Assembly (NCBI GenBank): GCA_015143295.1
Contig: CM026568.1
Span: 30,636,441 to 30,700,440, forward strand
Source: Tetracentron sinense
Taxonomy: Eukaryota; Streptophyta; Magnoliopsida; Trochodendrales; Trochodendraceae
Length of the DNA stretch: 64,000 nucleotides
Reading direction: 5' to 3'
In this document: piece by piece, positions 11,481-21,900 of the stretch
Position numbering within the stretch: the stretch's first letter is position 1
Layout of the letters: each line of letters starts with the position of its first letter
Made by a program: the position numbers and the translations under genes
Notes under the pieces: model-generated
What the model was told of the DNA's origin: nothing
The model's input: the letters and a program-made list of their open reading frames with translations, nothing else
Databases searched by the model: none

Positions 11481-13676
11481 CCCTTAATTAATAATTTGAT
11501 TGCATAATCTTAAAAATGATAGATTATAGGGAGACCTAATCATGTCCTTTAATTTGTGAATTCTCAACTCAAACATTAGATTTGAGGTTCACCGGATTTT
11601 TCACCATTAGATTTTATGCACATTGTCTTGTGCGACAAATCTGTGTGTGGTTTGATGGAGTTGTTGAAGGGCTGTCCATTGTATGTGATCTTGCTGGATA
11701 GCTTATCATAATTATGACTACCAAGGGCTGTGAATAGAGTGGTATTGATTTGCAAATGGGCCAAGCATAACTAGGATCTATCCGGTTTGTCTGCTTATAC
11801 TTCATACTACATAGGCATATAGCAGTTGTCTTGAGATAAAGTATTTTTTTTTGGCTATCATTTGTGATGTCTTGCAGAACCTGAAGATCTATTCTCTTTG
11901 TTTCTGTTTTATTCTATTTCTAATCTTAATATAATTGATTTTCTGGTGTCATCTACCATTATTACTTTTACTCTTTTTTTTCTTTTAAGGTTTCCGTGCA
12001 TATCGCATGAGGTTCTTGAGAATGTGGATTGATGGAAATAATTTATAGGGAGCATGTTCTAAGTTTTTGGTGGGATTAAGTGCTCTGTATTTATTTGTTT
12101 AGGACAATTGATCAGATGTTATTATGATAGAGATAGACTATGATATGGTTGTGTTTGAATAAGTGGAAATAGTTTGGACAATTTACTTATCATGAAAGAA
12201 TCTGACTGGTTTCCTTATATCTTGAATAAATCTTCATCTGTAATTGGGTCACCACTCTCTCGCTTCTCTCTTATCTTTCCCCGTAGAGAGAGAAGAAAAA
12301 GTGTGATAGATTCTTAATATGAGTTTGTATTTTCTCCTTTTTATTTTCTCACTCTTTTGTTGGTATAGATGTTAATTTTTTTAGTTAGAAGGAGAACCCA
12401 GGAGTTGAACTGCGAGGAGGAAGGTTTTGAACTTCTGTTGCCTCGCTTTCCCTTGCTATGCTCTCCCTCTCTAAAAAGGTAGAGTTGGATGTGGCAGGAC
12501 GACTTGATTTCCACCCCCTTCATTTTTTGACCAAATGTTTAGATTGTAGCTTTTAATGATGCTCTATTCAAACGGGCCCACTGAAGTAAAATATCAATCG
12601 ATTCTCTCCCATGTTGATGTCTACACCACTTGTTAACGTGCATGAAATCAGACCACTACTCCAGCCGTCCCCATTAAATTGATTTCTTACACTACCATAC
12701 CATAGAATTATCTTTGACCATCCAAGAGAATTTAAATGATCTGAAGGGTTCCATTCGAATTGCAAAGGTTTGGTATAAGGTCCTTAGATTAGGTCCTCTA
12801 CCCCAGCCGGAGGATCCCATAGTGGCAATATATTGATCTTCTGGGTTGTGTTCAAAAATTTGGATCCATGGGTTTGGGTTGGCTTCGGGGTCAGCCCATA
12901 ATAATTAGTCCCACTTAATTTAGTATAATTGTAGATAATTACAGAATTAAATTTTAAATTTTAAAACTTTATTTAAGAATATAAATTGTTCCTTTATTAC
13001 TATTTATTTAATTGAGATAGTTATAGGAGTGTTTTCAGGATGAGGTTCCTTAATTAGATTCTGACCTTTTCCGCCACACAATAGCTCCTATCTTAAATTT
13101 TCATTAACGTATAATTTTCAATGAAAAGATTTATACCTGTTACGAATTACCTCTCTTAAAATTTAAAGTAGTTTCTTAGTATTTAGAATGCTTTTTTTAC
13201 CTCCGTGAATTACACCAGGGTTATTGCTAGTGTTTCACTAAGGAGGTGATATCATGGATCTCACACATTTTGTTGGGTACCTGCAGACCTCCCCAGCTTG
13301 CCACGTGTTCTCTTTGATATTTATTAACTTTGGTGAAGATTCACTCACACCTAGAGTTAAATAATCTAACTTTATTTTTAGAAAAATTATTTTAAAAAGT
13401 TAAGCTTGGTTATGATTTACTCATTCTTGTTAATTTTTTTTCTTCTAAAAATCAATGATAAATTATTTAACCCCAAGGGTGAGTGAATCTTAACCACAAT
13501 TGTCTGGTGTAAGAAAAACATGTGGTGAGCTAAGGAGGTGTGCGGTTTTTAATGAAATCACATGAGATGCATGCTATCACCTCCTCAGGGAAACACCGTC
13601 GCCCGTAGTAGCCTGGAGAGGCTATGCCCGACAGCCCGAGTGTGATACACGGGGCAGAAATCCGTTGTTTGTAACG
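11481..13676. other. intergenic, no gene recognised
   Basis: I see no conserved frame. Near 13330-13530 there is one MITE arm pair (TTAACTTTGGTGAAGATTCACTC and its mirror). The rest is unassigned. Confidence 0.4.
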
Positions 13677-13684
13677 TTTATAGC

Positions 13685-14657
13685 CAGGGGCGGAGCCAGG
13701 TGGGGGCCTGTGGGGGCACGTGCCCCCACTCAACTTTGAAAAAAAACGTTTTTTTTTTCAAGCATGCATAGAAGCACAACCAATTGCAATTGAACTCTAG
13801 GAGAGTTCAATCACACCCATAGGTCAACACGTCTCTTTTAACCTTCATTAACCATAGTTAATATTCATTAACCCTTAGGGTTCAACATTCTAACCTTAGT
13901 TTTTTAATTAAAAAATTAAAAATTAACCTTAAGTTTAAGAAATTTTAACCTTAGGTTTTAAATTTTTCTATAAAACATCATGGTTCGATAGATGAACCTT
14001 AAGGGTTAGTGAATCTTAATCATGGTTAACAGGGATTAAAAAAGACACGTGTTGACTTGTGGGTACGATTGAATTGTTCCCGAGTCCAATCACGATTGGC
14101 TGTGATCCGATCTCGCATTGGGAATGGGGACATGAACTCAGGGAGAGTTCAATCGCTCCCACAACATATGACCCTTTTCACCTCTATTAATTGGGATTAA
14201 GCTTTACTAACCCTAGGGGGTTCAATAATATAACATTATTATTAAAATATAATAATAATAAATATTAACCCTAAAATTTAAGATTTTTAATCAGAGTTAA
14301 ACAATTATACTATACTATTCAACTATTTAATAGGTATAGCCATGAGGCAAGTAGGTAATGTTCCTTGAATTATTTAAAACAAAATATATCTTCTATAATA
14401 TGTTATTTAATTATTTGACTGGACATAGCCATGGGGCAATGGTGTAATAGGTACAAAATATATGAGCAAAATATCCCCAAAAACTTAGTCATAAAAAAAA
14501 TAATTTCGGGGCCTACGGCCTCGAATCCCCATTGTCCTTAGATTCAGATTATTTTGTACAAACTTAATAATTTTTCACAAATCTATTGACAATTACTACC
14601 ATTTTTTTGTGAACCATCGTGTGCCCCCACTATTAGAAAATTCTGGCTCCGCCCCTG
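13685..14657. mobile_element. hAT element (CAGGGGCGGAGCC...GGCTCCGCCCCTG)
   Basis: Perfect terminal inverted repeats CAGGGGCGGAGCCAG / CTGGCTCCGCCCCTG are flanked by a perfect 8-bp duplication TTTATAGC at 13677-13684 and 14658-14665. These terminal sequences and the 8-bp duplication identify a hAT element. It has no transposase frame. Much of its length is a nested MITE (13771-14108) and a second MITE arm (about 14130-14330). Relatives are at 16299-16570 and, decayed, at about 58590-59350. Confidence 0.93.
13771..14108. mobile_element. MITE nested in the hAT element (CACAACCAATTG family)
   Basis: The left arm GCACAACCAATTGCAATTGAACTC is mirrored by CAATCACGATTGGCTGTGATCC at the right. Internally it has the paired module AACCATAGTTAATATTCATTAACC / TTAATCATGGTTAACAG with GACACGTGTTGAC, that is, a CACGTG box next to the right arm. 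It interrupts the host hAT element, so it is the younger insertion. Confidence 0.75.
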
Positions 14658-14665
14658 TTTATAGC

Positions 14666-15540
14666 AAGGTTTATATTTATAACGTTCACCATCTAAAGAC
14701 TCTTCATAATTTTATTTTCGGGTGGGCCTGTTGATTGATATATTTTCTTTCTTTTTTAAGTCTACAACAAGAGATTAGACCACTAATTCCATAAAAGGGC
14801 CTTCAACCAAAAATCAATACGTGTCCTTCTTTCAAGAAGAGTTGGTTTTCTATTCAAAATAGAGAATGCCTAAAGTGGGGTAGCTTGCCTCAGATAATAT
14901 TAGGTCCATTCAACAATTTCTGCAGTTCAATAATTTAGTACCCACATTTTTGGACTATAGTATGTACAATTAGGTCTATTCAACAATTCGGAAATTTGGA
15001 CTTTGTTATTATAAAATTTGGACAGTGTAATTTCTCAAGGAACACACCATCGGAATAGCCCAAAATAGTGTGTCCCCGTACAAGGAGGGAGGTTCCATGC
15101 TCGAGTCCCGTGCAAGGGGGCATAATGATTTCCCACCATTTAAATAAAGCAGATACTAACCCCCTAACTAAACTGTGCAGTGTGTTAATTACATGATATC
15201 ATTTCAACCAAAAAAACTAATTTGGCTTTGTTACAAAATGTGTTAGGGCTTGGACTTATCCTTATGGCACCTTAGCGGCTACCTTAGGTTTGAGTGTGGG
15301 TGTTTAGAGAGTGTGTGGTAGTTACATGATATCATTTCAACCAAAAAAAAACTAGACTGCACAAAAAAAAAAATAAAAAAATTCGAAACACCTCCTAAAT
15401 TACTCTCAAGTTTTTTTTTAATAGTAACACAAATTAAAACACACACTTACGCACAAAGCTCTATAATCTCAACTCAAGCCCTTAACTACACACCTATCCA
15501 GAAAAATGGTGAGATGGGAGTACTTAAGGAAAAGGCCCTA
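14666..15540. other. intergenic, no gene recognised
   Basis: This is AT-rich sequence. Near 15090-15110 there is a B-box-like GGTTCCATGCTCGAGTCCC with no matching A box, probably a SINE scrap. I see no coding signal. Confidence 0.4.
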
Positions 15541-15544
15541 TCAT

Positions 15545-15735
15545 TGTTTTTATTTTTTTTATAACCGTGGATATCCTGAGCCTTGAAAGCTCAGACTAAT
15601 CCCACGGACTACATAGGGAATATCCCACCCCATACAACCGTTAGTGAGGGGAGCCGGGAATCGAACTCGAGACCTCCGGGTTTATGGTTCGCCCAAGTGA
15701 ATACTGGGCTACACTTCTGGGGGTTCCTATCATTG
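15545..15735 (-). mobile_element. SINE-like element, reverse orientation
   Basis: On the minus strand a pol III B-box-like GAGTTCGATTCCCGG (plus 15653-15667) lies downstream of a TGTAGCCCAGTATTCAC A-box-like stretch. The plus-strand sequence before it is a T-rich run (15547-15560) that would be its A-rich tail. Short open frames over it on both strands are not genes. Confidence 0.5.
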
Positions 15736-16119
15736 TTAGTCCATGTGGGATTATGGGCATTAGAGAAGCTAAAGTTTTTCTCTTTTGGTAACACAAATTA
15801 ACACACACCAATTCAGCACACACAGACAGACATACATTCTCAACTCAAGCCTTTAACCATCCACACCCCTCAAAAAAGGGGTGAGGGGGGAGTATTCAAG
15901 AAAAGGCCCTACCGTCATGTGGGATTATGGTAAGTTACTGCCTCCTAGAATTTCTTAAAATATGGTTACTTGATATGTTCACAAAATTATTAACTCAGTT
16001 ATTATTATTAACTCAGTTTTTTTTTTTAACCAAAAAAAAACTATTAACTTGGATAAACTAACAATAATTGAGAACGTAAATGTCAATCATCCATATGCAA
16101 TTCCACGGTCAATCAAATG

Positions 16120-16596
16120 GGCTTAGCTGGTGGATGCCCGAGGTGGGCGCTCGGGCATCTACAAATCATGAGACATGTGGCATTTAAAAAGGGGGAAGAT
16201 ATCAAGTGGGGAGAAGTCAAAATCACGAGGAGAAAATGAATTGACTTCTCCCCGAAATTGTCGTCAAGTGCCCCATGATTTGTGGATGCCCCAGCGACCA
16301 AGGGCGGAGCCACATGGGGCCTGGGGCTGAAGCCCCTTAAAATTTTGGAAAAAATATATTTTCCTATATAGTGTTAGTAAGGGTGTACTCTACGAAAGGG
16401 GTGGAGCTGGGAAATGGGGAGCTTAGCCCTCTAAACTTCCAAGAAAATGTATATTCCTTACCAACAGACGTGATGACCCATGAACTTAGTCCTCAAAAAA
16501 ATAAAAATTAGTTACTATGCCCCGAACCCCATTGTTAACCCCCTACAAGAGAATCCTAGCTCCGCCCCTGCCAACGACTAGAGGTAATCCGAAGCC
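16120..16596. mobile_element. MULE-type MITE with a nested hAT element
   Basis: Terminal repeats GGCTTAGCTG... and ...GGTAATCCGAAGCC belong to the same family as 23222-23502 (GGCTTCGGATT). They are flanked by a perfect 9-bp duplication AATCAAATG at 16111-16119 and 16597-16605, the Mutator-superfamily signature. The core carries ACATGTGGC and GATATCAAGTGGGGAGAAG, shared with 23222-23502, 41550-41769 and 62760-62967. It is split by the hAT insertion at 16299-16570. Confidence 0.85.
16299..16570. mobile_element. short hAT element nested in a MULE MITE
   Basis: The ends CAAGGGCGGAGCCA and TAGCTCCGCCCCTG match those of the 13685 element. The flanks CCAGCGAC (16291-16298) and CCAACGAC (16571-16578) are an 8-bp duplication with one mismatch. 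It is 272 bp long and has no coding capacity. It inserted after the surrounding MULE MITE. Confidence 0.87.
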
Positions 16597-16800
16597 AATC
16601 AAATGGCTCACATATGTGTAAACCACATGTTTTTTTTGTTTTGGTTTTGTTCATGGCGTAAATCACGTTTATGTTATATTGAATAGAGTCAATAGACTAT
16701 ACTCTATAGAGTCCCTGAAAAATGATCGACCTCAATTACACATCACGAGTCTGATCCTGCCCAACTTTCCAAGTTCAATGGTACTCATTGAGGAGATAAA

Positions 16801-17098
16801 GATCACAACCAATTGTGATTGAATTTTGAGAGAGTTTAATCACACCTGCGGGTCAACCTGTGTCCCTTTTAATCCCTAATAACTATGATTAATATTTACT
16901 AATGCTTAGAGTACAACAATTTAACATTGGTTTTCAGGGAAATTTTTTTTAAAAAAATTCACCCCTTTAAGATTAATTTTATTTTACTAAAAACAAGGTA
17001 TATTGTTGAATCCCACAATTAAAAGTTAAAAGAGACACGTGTTGACCTGTGGGTGCGATTTAATTCTCCTCGACTTCAATCACAATTGTTGTGATCCA
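16801..17098. mobile_element. MITE, CACAACCAATTG family
   Basis: The left arm GATCACAACCAATTGTGATTG is mirrored by CAATCACAATTGTTGTGATC at the right. The right subterminal part has GACACGTGTTGACC. Structure and length match the nested element at 13771-14108. More arms of the family continue to about 17720 in broken form. Confidence 0.75.
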
Positions 17099-17947
17099 AT
17101 CTCTCATAGAGTCTCTTTTACCATTGGTTAAGAAATTTTAATTTTTAGGATTAAAATTTTAATTTTTAGGATTAAAATTTTAAATTTTTTCTTCTTCTAA
17201 AAACCAAGGTTAGATTGTTGAATCTTTGTTAGTGAATCTTAACCACATTTGATGGAGATTAAAAGGAACACTTCTTAACCTGCAGGTACGACTGAACTCA
17301 ATCTCGAGTTCAATCACAATTGAATATGATCCTAATTCCCTATTTTTTTTATTGAGATACAGTGAATTGTGATTAAACTTTTCCTGAGTTCAATCACATT
17401 CACAGGTCAACATGTGTCCCTTTCAATTCTTATTAATTGTGATTAAGATTTATCAATCCCTGAGTTTGATAATATAATCTTGATATTTGAAAAAAAATTG
17501 CCTCTAATGGTTAAAATTATTCAATTAGAGTAAAAAAATATTGACCATAAAGATTAAAAATTCTTAATTAGAATTAATATATTTTTAAAAGCAAAATTAA
17601 ATTGTTAAACCAAGTTAGTAAACTTTAACCATAATTAATAAGAGTTAAAAAAAAAAAAAAACCCGTATTGCCCTATGGGTGTGATTTTTTCTTTTTTTTT
17701 TTTTTTGGTAGAAAGGGTCCTGATTAGTTCAATCCCCAATCCAATCTCTGTTTTCTTATTCTTCCTACTTTTAATCCCAATTTTTAAGTCAACTGGTCCA
17801 GTAAATTTAGTGTAGCATTCGACATCAATTACGTAACGAACACACGGCACCAAAAGTGGCGCAACACGATAAAAATCTCTTATTGGCAGACACTATTATT
17901 TTAATAATAAAAAAGTTAAAAACAGCAAAGGGCAGAAAAATATTTAT
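17099..17947. other. MITE fragments and low-complexity DNA
   Basis: Repeated arms of the preceding family (GTCAACATGTGTCCC near 17405 and similar) mix with poly(A) and poly(T) runs. There is no coding signal. Confidence 0.45.
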
Positions 17948-18327
17948 GGCACAGGATTCTCTCGTGTTCAACTCGAGAGAATCTCTCGAGTTGGAACCCC
18001 TAGAGGTCGCCAAGTGTCTCCTTTGACACCCCTTAACCATGGGTAAGGTTCACCCACCCCTAGGGTTCACCCACCCATCCTTGGTTTTTTTATATATATA
18101 TTAATTATTATTTTTTAAATTAAATAAATTGTTTTTAGAGTTTTTTAATATTAAAAAAACTTTTTAATTTTAAAAAAAGAATTAATATTTTTTTAAAAAA
18201 ACCAAGGATGGATGATTGAACCCTAGGTGTGGGTGAACCTTACCCATGGTTAAGGGATGTCAAAGGAAACACGTGGCGAAGTCTAAGGGTTCCAACTCGA
18301 GAGATTCTCTCGAGAGGATCCTGAGCC
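17948..18327. mobile_element. MULE-type MITE A upstream of DXR
   Basis: It begins GGCACAGGATTCTCTCG and ends CGAGAGGATCCTGAGCC. The whole element folds as one long inverted repeat around an AT-rich centre (about 18085-18200). The right arm contains CCATGGTTAAGGG, then a CACGTG at 18270-18275. A small palindrome CTCGAGAGAATCTCTCGAG lies near the left end. Flanks AATATTTAT and AATATCCAA are only partly similar. Copy B follows after a 20-bp spacer. Confidence 0.85.
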
Positions 18328-18347
18328 AATATCCAATATTTATTTAT

Positions 18348-18739
18348 GGCACAGGATTCTCTCGAGTTGAACTCGAGAGAATCTCTTGAGTTGGAACCCC
18401 TAGAGGCCACCAAGTGTCTCTTTTGACACCCCTTAACCATGGGTAAGGTTCTCCCACCCTTAGGGTTCACCCACCCATCCTTGGTTTTTTTTTTTTATAT
18501 ATTAATTATTATTTTTTTAATTAAAAAAACTGATTTTAGAGTTTTTTTAATATTAAAAAAAGTTTTAATTTAAACAAAATAATTAATATTTTAAAAAAAA
18601 AAACCAAGAATGGATGGATGAACCTAAGGGTGGGTGAACCTTACCCATGGTTAAGGGGTGTCAAAGGAGACACGTGGCGGCCTCGAGGGGTTCCAACTCG
18701 AGAGATTCTCTCTAGTTGAACCGGAGAGGATCCTGAGCC
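18348..18739. mobile_element. MULE-type MITE B abutting the DXR promoter
   Basis: Same family as copy A, with ends GGCACAGGATTCTCTCG and GGATCCTGAGCC. It is flanked by a perfect 9-bp duplication TTTATTTAT at 18339-18347 and 18740-18748, typical of Mutator-like elements. The flanks are themselves simple (T/A), so a small allowance for chance is needed. The right arm carries a CACGTG box at 18671-18676, 245 bp before the DXR start codon. Confidence 0.87.
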
Positions 18740-18920
18740 TTTATTTATTGCCCACTCAAGTAGAAAAAAGTATGACTCAGTCAGCGTTGCCTCCCGTCTC
18801 GTCTTATCCTCGTTCGTTGCTCTTTGCTGTCTCCACTAATTTTGTTTTTGCATTTAAGATCGCCTCTTCGATTCGGAAAATTACAGTTGCTTTGCGTTAT
18901 TTTCAGTTGAACGAACTGCG
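18740..18920 (+). promoter_or_regulatory. DXR proximal promoter and 5' UTR
   Basis: These 181 bp between MITE B and the DXR ATG are CT-rich (CCTCCCGTCTCGTCTTATCC near 18790), as plant leaders often are. TTTATTTATT at the MITE junction is the only AT-rich candidate for a core-promoter element. ATGACTCAG at 18771-18779 includes an out-of-frame upstream ATG if transcribed. The exact transcription start cannot be read from the sequence. Confidence 0.5.
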
Positions 18921-21900
18921 ATGGCGCTGAAATTCCAGTCGCCGGCTGAAATCGGGAGAATTTCCTTCTTAGATTACAGTAGACCTTACATTCACAAGCT
19001 TAAAGGTTTAATCTCCTTCCTTTTTTTTTCATACTTCGTGATTTGCGCCATTTTTTTCAACATTTTAGGGTTTTATGCTGTATGTATCGTACTTTTATGG
19101 AGTCTTTTATCCTGAATTGAATTGCTTGTTTTTCTTGTATTTTTTTGTGAATTGATCTATTGATCCAGATAGCTGACTACTGGTTTGGTATATTTTAACT
19201 GGATTTAGGATCGTGCTTTGTTGAAGAACAGATTTTTGCTACTTTTGAAGTATAATTCGTGTGTATTTCATTCGTGTTTCGGTGATTTGAGGATTTATGT
19301 ATGGATTAACAATACAAATGCAAATTAATCCGGATCAGTCTTTTAAGAACGGTTGGCTGATCTGGTCTGTTCCCGGTTTGCTGATTTAACATACTGGTCA
19401 GGTCCGGTTCGACCGTAGCCTGCTTCAATGTTAAAGAAAAAAGCTTTAATACTGTAGAAAATATGCTAATAAACACTGGTTTGTTAGAAAACAGAGCGTG
19501 GTAACCGAACTTTGGTGACTTTGTGCTGAAATTTTACCTTCGGATGATAGAGAAGGCTCTTTCGATTTGGTTCGTCTTTTGGAAGGAAGATTTGATGGGA
19601 AAGTAAGTTGTTTCCTTTCCTTGAGCCTCTTTTCTTAAAACCTTAATTTTTTCCCAATATCTTCCGTTTAAAAAACTTAAATCAAGTATTTTTTTTCCTA
19701 ATTTTTATCATAAAGGAGCTCGTAATAATATTTTAACATTTTTTTAATAAAAGTTTTCCGACTGTTTGGCCGGCAATAATTGTCGGTCACGAGCTTATGA
19801 ATCGGTGGCATAAAATCAGCAATCATTGAGACCGGACGGTTATTTGAACCGGTCACTGGTTATTACGGTTTCAGTTCAACCAACCGTTTCCACAGTTCTA
19901 TAAAAAAATGGTTTTTAATAACCGTACGCCAGACCGGTTCCAATTTTCTTGGTTCAACTGGCTGGTCTGGTCCGGGTATTAAAACATCAATTTGGATTTC
20001 ATTGGATTCTTTGACTATGTCTTGTAGAAGAATGTATCTACGAATTCTGAATTGTTATTTGAGTATGCATTGGTGTTGTTTTGGATATATGTTTCAATTC
20101 AAGCATGCGACTACTGATTTGTTAGAATTTATAAATATATTTAGCTAAACAATGGTTTTGCCGAGTTTTGAAGTGCAACTGAGTACATTATCATGCTGTT
20201 TTAGTGAGGGAAATTATTGATTTGTATATATGCTCCGTTTGTTTTGATGTAAAATAGAGGAAAACAAAAGAATTCCATGGAAAATGTCACTTTTCGTGTG
20301 TATTTTCTATAGGACAATTGACATTTTCCATGAATTTCATTTGTTTTCCCCTATTTTACATCAAAACAAATGGAGCTATAGTTTCAAATTGGCGAGTTTG
20401 ATAGTTATATCAGTTGTTTATGTAAATTATATCAATGATTTTTGAGAGTTTTGAAGTGTAACTCAAGCATGTTTATGTGTGTGTGTTTTTATAGGTGCTC
20501 TATAGATTTATATAACAATTCGGATTTCAGACACATGAAACCTATTTATTTAGTATCTTGTTTGGTTCTAATAATATTATGTTGAGCAAAGGATTCTGCA
20601 AGTTTTGGTATGTAAATTTGATATATTATTTGCTACAGCTTTAGTGATTTACTGTCCCATGAGTTTCTAATTTGCAAGTGGCAGCGTCTAACTTTATGGA
20701 GCTTTTGTATTTGTGATCTGCTAATGAAAGCATTCAAATTTCGGTTTTCTTCATTTGGATTGCAGTTGGTTTTGCTTTGAAGAGGAAGGAGAGGGAAACA
20801 AAATCTGGAGGAAGAGCTCATTGTTCAACACAGCTGCCTCCTGCCTGGCCAGGACGAGCTGTTTCAGAGCCGGGACATAAGGCTTGGGATGGTCCCAAGC
20901 CTATATCTGTCGTCGGATCTACTGGTTCCATTGGAACTCAGGTAGAATATGTCAAATTACAGTACACAAGACAAGTTTTTTTTTTTCTGTTTGATTTTGT
21001 TTTGTAAGCAGATTGATAGAAAGTTTTCTTATAAAACTTTTTTTTTCTTTTTTTGTGAGTGAAATCGACCCAGTGAGGTTGGGCCCTACCAGTTCAACAA
21101 AAAAAAAGTATACGACCTAGTGATAGTTGTGTGGGCGTGTTTAAAAGCTTTACCTCTAGAAGAAACTAAGTTCTTATGAAAGAGAGGGCCAAATAAGCTA
21201 AAAAAAAACAGAAAATTCAATATAAATCACATTCACATTTTCTTAAGAACCATTTGCTCTAATCTGGACTTTTCCTAATCTTTACAGAAACTATTGCTTC
21301 AATTTTCTTTATAAATTAGTTTTCTCCCAGCTCACACACTGTGAAAGACATCTGTTGACTTGTCTTTCTTGCCTTAACACAATCTATTTCTTTCTTCTCA
21401 TAGTTGAAAAGATGTGTTTTCTTTTTCTCGTAAATGTATGTTGGATTTTGTTGCCTAAGTCTGTCCATTCTTCAATGTCTTATGGAGTGTCATTATTTGG
21501 TCCTTTCAGACTTTGGACATAGTTGCGGAGAACCCGGATAAGTTCAGAATTGTGGCACTGGCAGCTGGTTCAAATGTGACTCTTCTTGCTGATCAGGTAT
21601 CATTCAAGTTTCTACTGTGAACCTACATTGGATTTGTAATATTTGGTGCTCAGTAGTTTTTGTGAACAGGTGAAGATGTTCAAGCCTCAACTGGTTGCAG
21701 TTAGAAATGAGTCATTCATTGATGAACTCAAAGAGGCCTTGGCTGATGCTGAACATAAGCCTGAGATAATTCCAGGAGAGCAAGGTGTCATTGAGGTAAC
21801 CCACTATATACCTCTTTTCCTTTTGGTTTCCTGGTGAAAGTTAATCTCATTTTTTACATACATTGCTTTACTTTTCATCTTCAGGTTGCTCGCCACCCGG

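Noticed and set aside
17825-18470. Two similar minus-strand frames sharing SRGSNSRDSLE, suggestive of a duplicated small gene
   Set aside because: The similarity is explained by the two tandem MITE copies; the frames lie in their inverted-repeat arms.
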